Below are positions 24,414-32,334 of a DNA stretch of 33,661 nt, piece after piece. The notes below the pieces were generated by a model that was not told where the DNA came from, did no database searches, and was given only the letters and a program-made list of their open reading frames with translations. Where the stretch lies: positions 1-33,661 of the forward strand of contig JAEZQD010000108.1 in NCBI GenBank assembly GCA_023413185.1, given 5' to 3'. The first letter of the stretch is position 1. Each line of letters starts with the position of its first letter. The stretch comes from Bacillota bacterium (GTDB lineage: Bacteria > Bacillota > Clostridia > Oscillospirales > Ruminococcaceae). The position numbers were made by a program, and so were the translations under genes.

Positions 24414-26399
24414 TTAGTTTCCCAGCAGCGTAAGCAGCTGCTGCTCGGTTAACAACGCTACCCCCAGTTCGTTTGCCTTATCGAGCTTACTGCCCGTAGC
24501 CTCGCCCGCAACGACATAGCTTGTCTTTTTGGACACACTGGAGGAGACCTTTCCGCCCTGCGCCTCAATAAGCTTGGTTGCGTCGGTGCGAGAAAGGTTG
24601 GGCAACGTCCCGGTCAGTACAAAGGTCAATCCCTTTGCCTTATCTCCCTGTGGCGCAAGGGTGGATGTCATATTTACACCCGCGGCTTTGAGCCGTGCAA
24701 TCAAATCATGCGTCCCGCTGTGGGAAAAGAACTCGGTGACGCTGTTTGCCATAACATCGCCCATGCCCTCAATAGCCGAAATATCGTCAAGTTGAGCGTT
24801 CATTAACGCGTCCATTGTTCCAAACCGCTTCGCCAAAAGCTGAGCAGCCTTTTGACCGATGCCGCGGATGCCCATCGCAAAAACGAGGCGCGAAAGATCG
24901 TTGCCTTTGGATTTTTCAATGGAAGCGAGCAGGTTCGAAACGGATCGCTCGCCCATCCGCTCAAGACCGATCGCTTGGTCGTAAGTCAGGCTGTACAAAT
25001 CCGCCGCCGAGTGAATCAGCCCGTTGCTTGTGAGCGATTCAATCACAGCAGGTCCGAGTCCCTCGATATCCATGGCATCGCGAGAGACAAAATGCACAAG
25101 GTTTTTTAGCAGTGTAGCGGGGCACTCGGGATTGGTGCAACGTAAAACGGCCTCGTCCGGCTCTCGGTAAACCGCCTCTTTGCAGGACGGACAATGTGTC
25201 GGCATCTCAAACGGCACACTGTTTTGCGCATGCTCTATAACGCTCAGAACCTCTGGAATGATCTCTCCCGCCTTACGGACGAGAATGATATCGCCAATGC
25301 GGATATCCTTATCTTTTATGAAGCCCTCGTTGTGCAAAACCGCCCTGCTTACGGTTGTTCCCGCAAGGATAATCGGCTCAAAAACAGCGGTAGGCGTAAG
25401 TGCGCCGGTTCTGCCGACGTTGATTTCGATGCGAAGCAGCCTCGTTTGCTTTTCTTCCGGTGGATACTTAAATGCTACCGCCCAACGCGGGAATTTCGAC
25501 GTGGCGCCAAGCAGTTCGCGGTCCGAAAAGGCATCCACCTTTACAACTGCTCCGTCGATATCAAAGGGGTAGTTGCCGCGCTGCTCGCCGATGCGTTTAA
25601 TCTCTTGGGTAACCTCATCAATAGTGTCAAATACACGATAGGATGGTATCACCTTAAACCCGAGCTCCGCAAGCAGCTTTAGCGACTGTTCGTGGGATGT
25701 TACGGAAATTCCGTCTATCTGTTGAATATTAAATACAAAGATATCAAGACGCCGCTGCGCGGTAATCTTTGGGTCCTTTTGCCGAAGCGAGCCCGCCGCA
25801 GCATTGCGCGGATTCTTAAACGGCTGCACGCCCTCCAGCTCCTGGCGCTTTACCACCTCGTCAAAGCTTTTGAGCGGCATATAGACCTCTCCGCGCACCT
25901 CCAGAAACGGCAACGACTGCTTAAGCCTTAGCGGCACAGAAGAGATGGTTTTTAGGTTGAGCGTCACATCCTCCCCCGCAAAACCGTCGCCGCGGGTAGA
26001 GCCGCGCACAAACAATCCGTCGCGGTATTCGAGCGAAACCGATAGCCCGTCTATTTTGGGCTCAACCACATAGCGTACCGAATCAACCGTCTCGCGCACC
26101 TTGCGGTCAAACGCCCTGACCTCGTCAAGCGTAAACACATCCTGCAAGCTGCCCATCTGCACGGTGTGGATAACCGAATCAAAGGTGTTCAGTGCTTTGC
26201 CGCCCACTCTTTGGGTCGGTGATTCGGCTGAAAACAGCTCCGGATACCTTTCTTCAAGATCTATCAGCTGGTGCAGAAGAGCATCGTACTCATAATCCGC
26301 AACCACAGGGTTGTCCAATACATAATACCGATGATTATAGTCTTCAATCAGCGTCCGCAGTTCCTGTACCCGTTTTTTTGCTGCAGCAAAATCCATCAT
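24414..26399 (-). CDS. ligA: NAD-dependent DNA ligase
   Basis: Seals nicks during replication and repair using NAD+. The 661 residues show the full LigA order: the Ia domain (YYVLDNPVVADYEYDAL), the adenylation motif EPKIDG with Lys115, the OB-fold, a four-Cys zinc finger (CPSC, then CTNPEC about residue 420), helix-hairpin-helix repeats with GIRGIGQKAAQLL, and a C-terminal BRCT domain starting at about 585. I start at the first ATG of a pair (26399), six bases after AGGG. The ORF could begin at a TTG seven codons earlier without a site. Confidence 0.97.
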   Translation of the reverse strand: MMDFAAAKKRVQELRTLIEDYNHRYYVLDNPVVADYEYDALLHQLIDLEERYPELFSAESPTQRVGGKALNTFDSVIHTVQMGSLQDVFTLDEVRAFDRKVRETVDSVRYVVEPKIDGLSVSLEYRDGLFVRGSTRGDGFAGEDVTLNLKTISSVPLRLKQSLPFLEVRGEVYMPLKSFDEVVKRQELEGVQPFKNPRNAAAGSLRQKDPKITAQRRLDIFVFNIQQIDGISVTSHEQSLKLLAELGFKVIPSYRVFDTIDEVTQEIKRIGEQRGNYPFDIDGAVVKVDAFSDRELLGATSKFPRWAVAFKYPPEEKQTRLLRIEINVGRTGALTPTAVFEPIILAGTTVSRAVLHNEGFIKDKDIRIGDIILVRKAGEIIPEVLSVIEHAQNSVPFEMPTHCPSCKEAVYREPDEAVLRCTNPECPATLLKNLVHFVSRDAMDIEGLGPAVIESLTSNGLIHSAADLYSLTYDQAIGLERMGERSVSNLLASIEKSKGNDLSRLVFAMGIRGIGQKAAQLLAKRFGTMDALMNAQLDDISAIEGMGDVMANSVTEFFSHSGTHDLIARLKAAGVNMTSTLAPQGDKAKGLTFVLTGTLPNLSRTDATKLIEAQGGKVSSSVSKKTSYVVAGEATGSKLDKANELGVALLTEQQLLTLLGN

Positions 26400-26493
26400 C
26401 ACACGCCCTATCAAATACACTCTAGCATTTTACATACCAACGCCGCATTTGTCCTGAGTAAAAACAAACAGCAGTGCGTCGGTTTCTTCGGAT

Positions 26494-26502
26494 ATTATAC
26501 CA
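26494..26502 (-). promoter_or_regulatory. Extended -10 promoter of ligA-gatCAB
   Basis: On the minus strand TGGTATAAT lies about 95 nt before the ligA start. No clear -35 element is found at the right distance. The same 9-mer precedes the purB and Asp23 genes. Confidence 0.55.
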
Positions 26503-26530
26503 TATTATGCCCGCTAATTGTATTAGAGAT

Positions 26531-27211
26531 TTAATTGTTCGCATAATCGTTTATCTTTGAAATAATCGGCGACTCATCCCCCGTTACCTCGGTAAAGGAA
26601 TCGGGAACCTTACCGACGATGATATTATCGACTATGATAAAGTTGCACGGTACCTCTACGCGGCTGGAATGCCCTGCAACCATTGCGGTTACTGAGACAT
26701 TTACCTCCAGCACAATGCGGTGACGGGTTTGATTGATACCCGCATCGTCAAAAGAGTGTGTAAACTGTGTCACTATCTCACTGGCGGGCGCAATGCGAAA
26801 TGGCACGGTAGGTCCGCGCCCTACAAAAATCTGGCTTCCAAGCAGGGTGCCTATATGAATCTTCACCTCGGTCTCGGTAATATCGCTTAGCCCATCTAAT
26901 ATGTTCGTTGTTAAACGAGACTTTAGAATATTGATGGTTACGGTGTTGGTCTCCATGGCTGTAACCATTCCATCTGCATCGGTGGATACGTTAACGATGT
27001 CGGCATACTGAATTTGGCTGTTCTCAAGCTCTGCAACAACCGCCTCGTTGATAATACGCGTTGCAAGTGTCTTTGCCTGGTACTCCGAAAAGGTATCAAC
27101 AATTGGGCGCATCTTAATATCAAAGAATATTAAGGTTGCGAGCACAACGGCAAGCGAGAACATGAGTTTTAATCTTAGTCTCTGAGCATCGTCAATCCGC
27201 ATCCTGCGCAT
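26531..27211 (-). CDS. yunB: Sporulation protein YunB
   Basis: A 226-residue protein like B. subtilis YunB, a SigE-controlled protein needed for normal sporulation whose biochemical role is unknown. It has a basic N-terminus, one transmembrane helix (about residues 15-31), and an extracytoplasmic domain. Family features are IVDTFSEYQAKTLATRIINE, TVTINILKSRLT, IGTLLGSQIFVGRGPTVPFR and INQTRHRIVLEVNVSVTAMV. The first ATG (27211) and one three codons later are both possible starts; each has a GGGG or AGG sequence upstream. It stands alone between the palindromic gap and ligA. I found no convincing SigE promoter. Confidence 0.85.
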   Translation of the reverse strand: MRRMRIDDAQRLRLKLMFSLAVVLATLIFFDIKMRPIVDTFSEYQAKTLATRIINEAVVAELENSQIQYADIVNVSTDADGMVTAMETNTVTINILKSRLTTNILDGLSDITETEVKIHIGTLLGSQIFVGRGPTVPFRIAPASEIVTQFTHSFDDAGINQTRHRIVLEVNVSVTAMVAGHSSRVEVPCNFIIVDNIIVGKVPDSFTEVTGDESPIISKINDYANN

Positions 27212-27349
27212 CCTGCCCCGCCGCCTCTCTCATTGATAAATGCTGTTTTTTATATCAAAAACAACGTACTAACCGATTTTTATAGACAAAACAACGAATC
27301 ATTTCAATTATATATATTCGGCACAGCTCGGGCATGTTCTTACTATACT

Positions 27350-27425
27350 CAACAAACTTCAAAACGAATCCGTTTTGAACCGCACAAAAAACCGTGCGGC
27401 GCCCACAAATGTGGGCGGTTTGTGG
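27350..27425. repeat. Palindromic cluster B: three hairpins inside one stem, no linkers
   Basis: The outer arms 27350-27357 and 27418-27425 pair at 7 of 8 positions. Between them lie three hairpins with no unpaired base between any of them: 27358-27379 (9-bp stem, loop AATC), 27380-27399 (6-bp, 8-nt loop) and 27400-27417 (7-bp, loop AAAT). All three inner stems are perfect. The result is an ideal four-way junction as RNA, or a multiple cruciform as DNA. Pairing is equally good on both strands, so the sequence does not show which strand, if any, is transcribed. Function unknown. Confidence 0.8.
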
Positions 27426-27429
27426 AGTC

Positions 27430-27512
27430 TATAGTCAATAAACACGCCATCCGGCGTGCGGCAGGTACCTGCCGCTTGAAAACAGGGACTGTTTTCAAGT
27501 TTATAGACTATA
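27430..27512. repeat. Palindromic cluster A: second three-hairpin, no-linker junction
   Basis: The outer arms 27430-27442 and 27500-27512 pair at 12 of 13 positions. They enclose three perfect hairpins placed end to end: 27443-27458 (6-bp, loop ATCC), 27459-27474 (6-bp around GTAC) and 27475-27499 (11-bp, loop GGA). The middle one can grow by one pair (27458 with 27475) at its neighbours' expense, so the junction could branch-migrate. The outer stem has an alternative register (27426-27433 with 27502-27509, 8 bp). Only four bases separate it from cluster B. Sequence similarity to B is low; only the architecture is shared. Confidence 0.8.
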
Positions 27513-27529
27513 TCAGCGCTTTGGTGCAC

Positions 27530-27565
27530 AAAAGGTCCGCAGCGCTGATGCACCACGGACCTTTT
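27530..27565 (-). terminator. Terminator of pfkA, bidirectional
   Basis: A 10-bp stem (27530-27539 with 27556-27565) with a 16-nt loop lies about 18 nt past the pfkA stop. A-run and T-run flank the GC core, so it can work both ways. It could also end a plus-strand transcript coming through clusters B and A, where it is followed by TTTTT. Its loop shares repeats with the sequence just beyond it. Confidence 0.8.
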
Positions 27566-27583
27566 TATCATGTACTGGATGGT

Positions 27584-28570
27584 TTAGATGGAAATCTGAT
27601 GCGCAACCTGATACGCGTGACGGTCGATATCCTTCTTCATCAAAAGTGCCTCATAGATATCAAGGTCAACGATTTTGTTATCGCGCATGACTACAACGCG
27701 GTTACCAATACCTCTAGCCAATAAATCAACCGCATAGTTACCCATTAAGCTCGCATATACCCTATCCTCGACAGTGGGGGAACCGCCGCGCTGTACGTGA
27801 CCAAGGACGGTAGCGCGGGTTTCAATCTTGGTGTTTTCCTGAATCATCTTCGCAAGCTCTTCAATGCTGGGGGTTCCGTCAGCAACCACGCCTTCGGCTA
27901 CCACAACAATAAAATGGTGCTTACCGGTGCCCTGTGTTTTCATCATTCGGGCGTACACATCTCGCTTGAGATCGTACTCGATCTCCGGCACAAGGATTGC
28001 GGTGGCGCCGCAGGCAATACCGGTATTGAGTGCAATGTGACCGGCGTGTCTGCCCATAACTTCGACTACACTGCAGCGGTCATGAGACTGTGCGGTGTCA
28101 CGCAGTCTGTCTACCATCTGCATCGCGGTATTCATCGCAGTGTCATAGCCAATGGTGTAATCTGACGCGGCAATATCGTTATCGATGGTACCTGGAATGC
28201 CCACACAGGGAATTCCCAGCATGGAAAGATCGCGCGCGCCGCGGAAGGAACCATCTCCGCCTATCACCACAACGCCGTCTATTTTCTCCTTTATGCAGAT
28301 ATCCTTTGCTTCTTCCACCCCTTCGGGATCACGGAATCTTGCGCAGCGGGCTGTATAGAGCATCGTGCCTCCGCGATGTATAATATCAGAAACATCGCGC
28401 AGATTCATTTCCCACATATCACCCGAAATCAGTCCGTTGTAGCCACGCATAATACCCATAACACGAAGGCCCATATTCAATCCAGTCCTTGCCACTGCAC
28501 GGATTGCGGCATTCATACCAGGGGCATCCCCTCCGCTTGTTAAAACGCCAATTGTTTTTATCTGACTCAT
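27584..28570 (-). CDS. pfkA: ATP-dependent 6-phosphofructokinase
   Basis: Phosphorylates fructose 6-phosphate in glycolysis; a cytosolic homotetramer. The 328 residues carry SGGDAPGMNAAIRAV (12-26), the ATP-binding GGDGSFRGA (104-112) and the catalytic PGTIDNDI (126-133) with Asp130, plus MGRHAGHIAL. Gly at both diagnostic places (GGDGS and PGTID, rather than GGDD and PKTID) marks it as ATP-using rather than PPi-using. The ATG has GGGG four bases upstream. It is monocistronic, with a strong promoter, a structured leader and a terminator. Confidence 0.97.
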   Translation of the reverse strand: MSQIKTIGVLTSGGDAPGMNAAIRAVARTGLNMGLRVMGIMRGYNGLISGDMWEMNLRDVSDIIHRGGTMLYTARCARFRDPEGVEEAKDICIKEKIDGVVVIGGDGSFRGARDLSMLGIPCVGIPGTIDNDIAASDYTIGYDTAMNTAMQMVDRLRDTAQSHDRCSVVEVMGRHAGHIALNTGIACGATAILVPEIEYDLKRDVYARMMKTQGTGKHHFIVVVAEGVVADGTPSIEELAKMIQENTKIETRATVLGHVQRGGSPTVEDRVYASLMGNYAVDLLARGIGNRVVVMRDNKIVDLDIYEALLMKKDIDRHAYQVAHQISI

Positions 28571-28589
28571 AATTCCCCATGCCTTTCCG

Positions 28590-28672
28590 ATACCATGCCG
28601 CTATGGTATAGTACCAACCTGTTATTCGTTGTAGTACTGTTGTACATTATCGCTCACTATAAGCCATACCAT
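28590..28672 (-). promoter_or_regulatory. Structured pfkA leader with two alternative pairings
   Basis: In the roughly 110-nt leader, one central ATACCAT (minus strand, 28603-28609) can pair with an ATGGTAT either downstream (28590-28596, 6-nt loop) or upstream (28666-28672). The downstream hairpin ends about 20 nt before the start codon, next to the ribosome binding region. Both pairings are 7 bp. Regulation is inferred, not shown. Confidence 0.35.
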
Positions 28673-28686
28673 GCTATCAAAAAATT

Positions 28687-28715
28687 ATTATAATATATCG
28701 CTCAGGCTTTTTCAA
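28687..28715 (-). promoter_or_regulatory. SigA promoter of pfkA
   Basis: On the minus strand TTGAAA (28710-28715), a 17-base spacer and TATAAT (28687-28692) form a near-consensus vegetative promoter. It lies between dnaE and pfkA and gives a leader of about 110 nt. Confidence 0.85.
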
Positions 28716-28756
28716 TAACTTAAGCAGGAATAATGTAGATAAAGGGTCAATTATCG

Positions 28757-31700
28757 CTACTTTCGCAGCACAACATTCGATTCGCCCAGAATATTGCCGA
28801 GTTCCTTAAGCAACGACGGCTCGGGTGTTGTCCACATGCTTTGTGCCGCCTGCGTTAATACGTTCTCTTTTGCAAAGTATACGTATACCGGCGTTTGCCC
28901 CGAAAAGAACTCCAGCATCGGCTGAATCCTCGCAAGGCGTTCGTCACTTCGGGATTGCAGCTTTAGGTATAACCCGGGTCTGTTTTTTTTCTCAGGTTGC
29001 GGTTTGTTCTGCCCCGACCGCTGGTTTTTACCATCTTGTCTACCTGCAGAATGAAGAGCCATTGCATCCTCTACCGTCTGAATGCTCTCACAGATAATTT
29101 TTGGCTCCTCCTCTTCCCGAAACGAGATTCGCCCGGTAATTACCGCAATGGAGCCTTCGTCAATAAGGGGTGTACCCGAAAGGGTTTCAATCAGATTTGG
29201 GAAAACGATGGCTTCTAAGGATGCGGTCGTGTCTTCTATCTGAATAAACGCCATGGTCTGATTGTTTTTGGTTGTTTTAAGCTTCTTTCCGGTAATAATG
29301 CAGAGCAGCTTTACGATATCCCTGTCCTTAAGCCTGCCGTCTCCCTCAGACGCGGAGCGTACAATGAGCTCCATCTGCGCACAATAAAGCGTACTGGCTG
29401 CCTCGCGGTAATCGTTAAGCGGGTGACCCGAAATGAATATGCCGATTGTTTCCTTTTCGTAGCGTAAAAGGTCGGCTAGGGGGTACTCGGTCTCATCGGG
29501 TATCGGCGGTTCATAGCTTTCGTCCACCGAACTGGCAGAAAATAGGTCCAGCTGCCCCTCCAGCACACTTTTTCCTCTGGAACCAATGCCCGTAAGAATA
29601 TTTGAAAAGTGCTGCATCAACTGTCGCCGCTTATAGCCTAAGCTGTCAAAGGCGCCTGCCTTTATTAGGCTTTCCAGTCCCCTTCGGTTTAAGTCGGTGC
29701 CCTGCAATCTCTCACAAAAGCTGTAAAACGATTTGTACGAACCCTTACGCCCACGATTCTCAATTAAATCTCTTATAAAACCGCGCCCCAGGTTTTTAAT
29801 GGCGAGCAACCCAAACCGAATGCTGTCGCCCGAAACGGTGAAGCCTTCCTCGCTTTGGTTGATATCCGCGGGAAGCACAGCGATGCCGATGCGCGCACAC
29901 TCGTTGATATATTCCACAACCTTGTCGGTGTTTTCCAACACACTGGTCAAGAGCGCCGCCATATATTCTTTGGGGTAATGGCATTTCAGGTACGCGGTCT
30001 GATATGCCACATAGGCATATGCCGCAGCATGGGACTTGTTAAACGCATAGGAGGCAAAGCTGCTCATCTCATCAAAGATTTCGTTGGCTACCGCCGCGGG
30101 TACGCCGTTATTTACCGCACCTACGCATTCAACGCTTCCGTCTTCCTTTTTTGCGCCCAGTATAAAATTACGGCGCTCTTTTTCCATTACATCCGCTTTT
30201 TTCTTGGACATCGCTCGGCGCACAAGGTCTGCCCTGCCGTACGAGTACCCCGCAAGCTGTCTGCAAATCTGCATCACCTGCTCTTGATACACGATGCAAC
30301 CGTAGGTAACCTCGAGGATTGGCTTAAGCAGCGGTGTTTTGTAGGTAACCAAATCGGGGGAATGACGGTTGGCTATGTACTTTGGAATAGACTCCATCGG
30401 TCCCGGGCGGTATAAGGAGATTACCGCAATGAGATCCTCCAGACTGATTGGCTTTAGTTCGGTCAGTACCCTGCGCATACCCGCCGATTCAAACTGGAAT
30501 ACGCCCTGCGTTAGCCCCTGCGATAGCATCTGAAAGACCTTTTGGTCATCCTCGGGTATATTACTCATGCTAAACGCGGGGTTTGCACGGCGAATCATTA
30601 CTTCGCAGTCGTGCACGACGGTTAAGGTGCGCAGACCAAGAAAGTCCATCTTCAGCAAGCCAAGCTCCTCAAGCGTCGTCATGGGGAACTGGGTGATGAT
30701 AGCATCGTCACTTTTTGTAAGCGGCACATAGTCGCTGACCGGGTCGCGCGTTATCACGACGCCCGCGGCATGGGTAGAGGAATGACGGGGCATTCCCTCC
30801 ACCTTGCGCGCCATGTCAAGCAGCTCCTTGATCTTTACGTCTGTTTCGTACAATATCTTGAGCTCGGCTACCACCGAAAGCGCTTTGTCAAGGCTCATGT
30901 GAAGCTCGGTGGGCACAAGTTTTGCCACCGTATCTACCGTCTGATAAGGGACAGCAAGCGCACGTCCGACATCACGGATGGCAGCCCGTGCCGCCATTGT
31001 GCCAAAGGTAATGATCTGAGCCACATGGTCGGCGCCGTACTTGGAGATTACATAGTCAATAACCTGCTGGCGGCGTTCATAGCAAAAGTCGATGTCGAAA
31101 TCCGGCATGCTGATGCGCTCGGGGTTTAAAAAGCGCTCAAACAGCAGATTGTACTTCATCGGGTCTATACCCGTAATGCCAATGCAGTATGCGGCAAGAC
31201 TCCCTGCACCCGAGCCTCGGCCAGGTCCAACCGGGATGCCGTTTTTGCGTGCGTGATCGATAAAATCATGCACAATCAAAAAATAATCGACATACCCCAT
31301 CTCTGCGATAACAGAAAGCTCGTACTCCAGACGTTTTACAACCGACTCCTCAGGGGCTTTGCCGTAATGACGCACTAAGCCTCCGTAGCACTTCTCCCTA
31401 AAATAGGTCAGGTTGTCCTTGCCATTGGGAGCCACGAAAAGCGGAAGCTTCGTCACACCAAACTCAAACGAGACGTTACAACGCTCTGCGATACGGACGG
31501 TATTGTCGATTGCCTGCGGGGCGTACGAAAACAGCTCGCCCATCTCATCCCCGCTTTTTATGTAGAACTCGTCGGTGCCAAACTCCAGGGTATCTTCATC
31601 CTCCACCGTGTGGCCAGTTTGAATGCAAACCATGACATGGTGCATCTTGGAGTCTTCACGCTCTAAGTAGTGCGAGTCGTTGGTGGCGACAAGACCGATG

Positions 31701-32293
31701 CCCGTCTCCTGCGACAGCCGCACGATGTGCGGAATTATCTCCTTCTGCTCACGAATCCCATGGTCTTGCAGTTCTAAAAAGAAGTTGTCCTCACCAAAGA
31801 TGTCGGCATAACGCAACGCTGTCTGTTTTGCAGCTTCGTACCCTTCATTCAAAAGCTTGCGCGGAATCTCCCCCGCAAGGCACGCAGAAAGACAGATAAG
31901 CCCTTCGTGGTACCGCTCCAGCAGTTCTATGTCTACACGCGGGCGGTTGTAAAACCCTTCGGTAAAACCCCGTGACACCATTTGTATCAGGTTTTTGTAG
32001 CCCGTGTTATCTTTGCACAGCAGCACCAGATGATACGGACTGGTATCGAATTGATGCACCTTATCAAACCGTGTGCGCGGCGCGACATACACCTCGCACC
32101 CGATGATGGGCTTAATGCCCTGTTTTTGCGCCTGCTTATAAAAATCGATTACCCCGTACATCACGCCATGGTCGGTAATCGCAACCGCCGTTTGCCCAAG
32201 CTCCTTTGCACGTGTAAGTAGTTTGGGTATTCGACATGCCCCGTCAAGCAGGCTGTATTCGCTATGAACATGCAGATGTACAAAATCCTTCAT
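28757..32293 (-). CDS. dnaE: DNA polymerase III subunit alpha, DnaE type
   Basis: Replicative polymerase subunit; in Firmicutes with PolC, DnaE extends primers before PolC takes over. The 1178 residues have an N-terminal PHP domain with HLHVHSEYSLLDG and ITDHGVMYG. Its metal-ligand pattern looks complete, including ATNDSHYLE. The palm domain has GPGRGSGAGSLAAY and the catalytic PDFDIDFCYERR (Asp400, Asp402), followed by the fingers with SFASYAFNKSHAAAYAYV. A tandem helix-hairpin-helix region and a C-terminal OB domain (about 990-1070) follow. The ATG at 32293 lies ten bases after GGAGG; the GTG three codons earlier is too close to the site. It follows whiA at 41 nt. Confidence 0.97.
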   Translation of the reverse strand: MKDFVHLHVHSEYSLLDGACRIPKLLTRAKELGQTAVAITDHGVMYGVIDFYKQAQKQGIKPIIGCEVYVAPRTRFDKVHQFDTSPYHLVLLCKDNTGYKNLIQMVSRGFTEGFYNRPRVDIELLERYHEGLICLSACLAGEIPRKLLNEGYEAAKQTALRYADIFGEDNFFLELQDHGIREQKEIIPHIVRLSQETGIGLVATNDSHYLEREDSKMHHVMVCIQTGHTVEDEDTLEFGTDEFYIKSGDEMGELFSYAPQAIDNTVRIAERCNVSFEFGVTKLPLFVAPNGKDNLTYFREKCYGGLVRHYGKAPEESVVKRLEYELSVIAEMGYVDYFLIVHDFIDHARKNGIPVGPGRGSGAGSLAAYCIGITGIDPMKYNLLFERFLNPERISMPDFDIDFCYERRQQVIDYVISKYGADHVAQIITFGTMAARAAIRDVGRALAVPYQTVDTVAKLVPTELHMSLDKALSVVAELKILYETDVKIKELLDMARKVEGMPRHSSTHAAGVVITRDPVSDYVPLTKSDDAIITQFPMTTLEELGLLKMDFLGLRTLTVVHDCEVMIRRANPAFSMSNIPEDDQKVFQMLSQGLTQGVFQFESAGMRRVLTELKPISLEDLIAVISLYRPGPMESIPKYIANRHSPDLVTYKTPLLKPILEVTYGCIVYQEQVMQICRQLAGYSYGRADLVRRAMSKKKADVMEKERRNFILGAKKEDGSVECVGAVNNGVPAAVANEIFDEMSSFASYAFNKSHAAAYAYVAYQTAYLKCHYPKEYMAALLTSVLENTDKVVEYINECARIGIAVLPADINQSEEGFTVSGDSIRFGLLAIKNLGRGFIRDLIENRGRKGSYKSFYSFCERLQGTDLNRRGLESLIKAGAFDSLGYKRRQLMQHFSNILTGIGSRGKSVLEGQLDLFSASSVDESYEPPIPDETEYPLADLLRYEKETIGIFISGHPLNDYREAASTLYCAQMELIVRSASEGDGRLKDRDIVKLLCIITGKKLKTTKNNQTMAFIQIEDTTASLEAIVFPNLIETLSGTPLIDEGSIAVITGRISFREEEEPKIICESIQTVEDAMALHSAGRQDGKNQRSGQNKPQPEKKNRPGLYLKLQSRSDERLARIQPMLEFFSGQTPVYVYFAKENVLTQAAQSMWTTPEPSLLKELGNILGESNVVLRK

Positions 32294-32334
32294 TCGAGAC
32301 ACGCCTCCTTTACGGTAATGAGGAACCGTGCAAT

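Noticed and set aside
27243..27260. A GTTTTT/AAAAAC hairpin between the palindromic clusters and yunB
   Set aside because: It is short, AT-only in its arms apart from the ends, and in a low-complexity stretch. It is likely to be chance.
27350..27512. Clusters A and B read as tRNA or tRNA-like genes because of the cloverleaf plan
   Set aside because: There is no 7-bp acceptor stem with D, anticodon and T arms of the right sizes, no anticodon loop of seven bases, and no CCA context. The GTTCAAA on the minus strand is part of a hairpin stem rather than a T loop.
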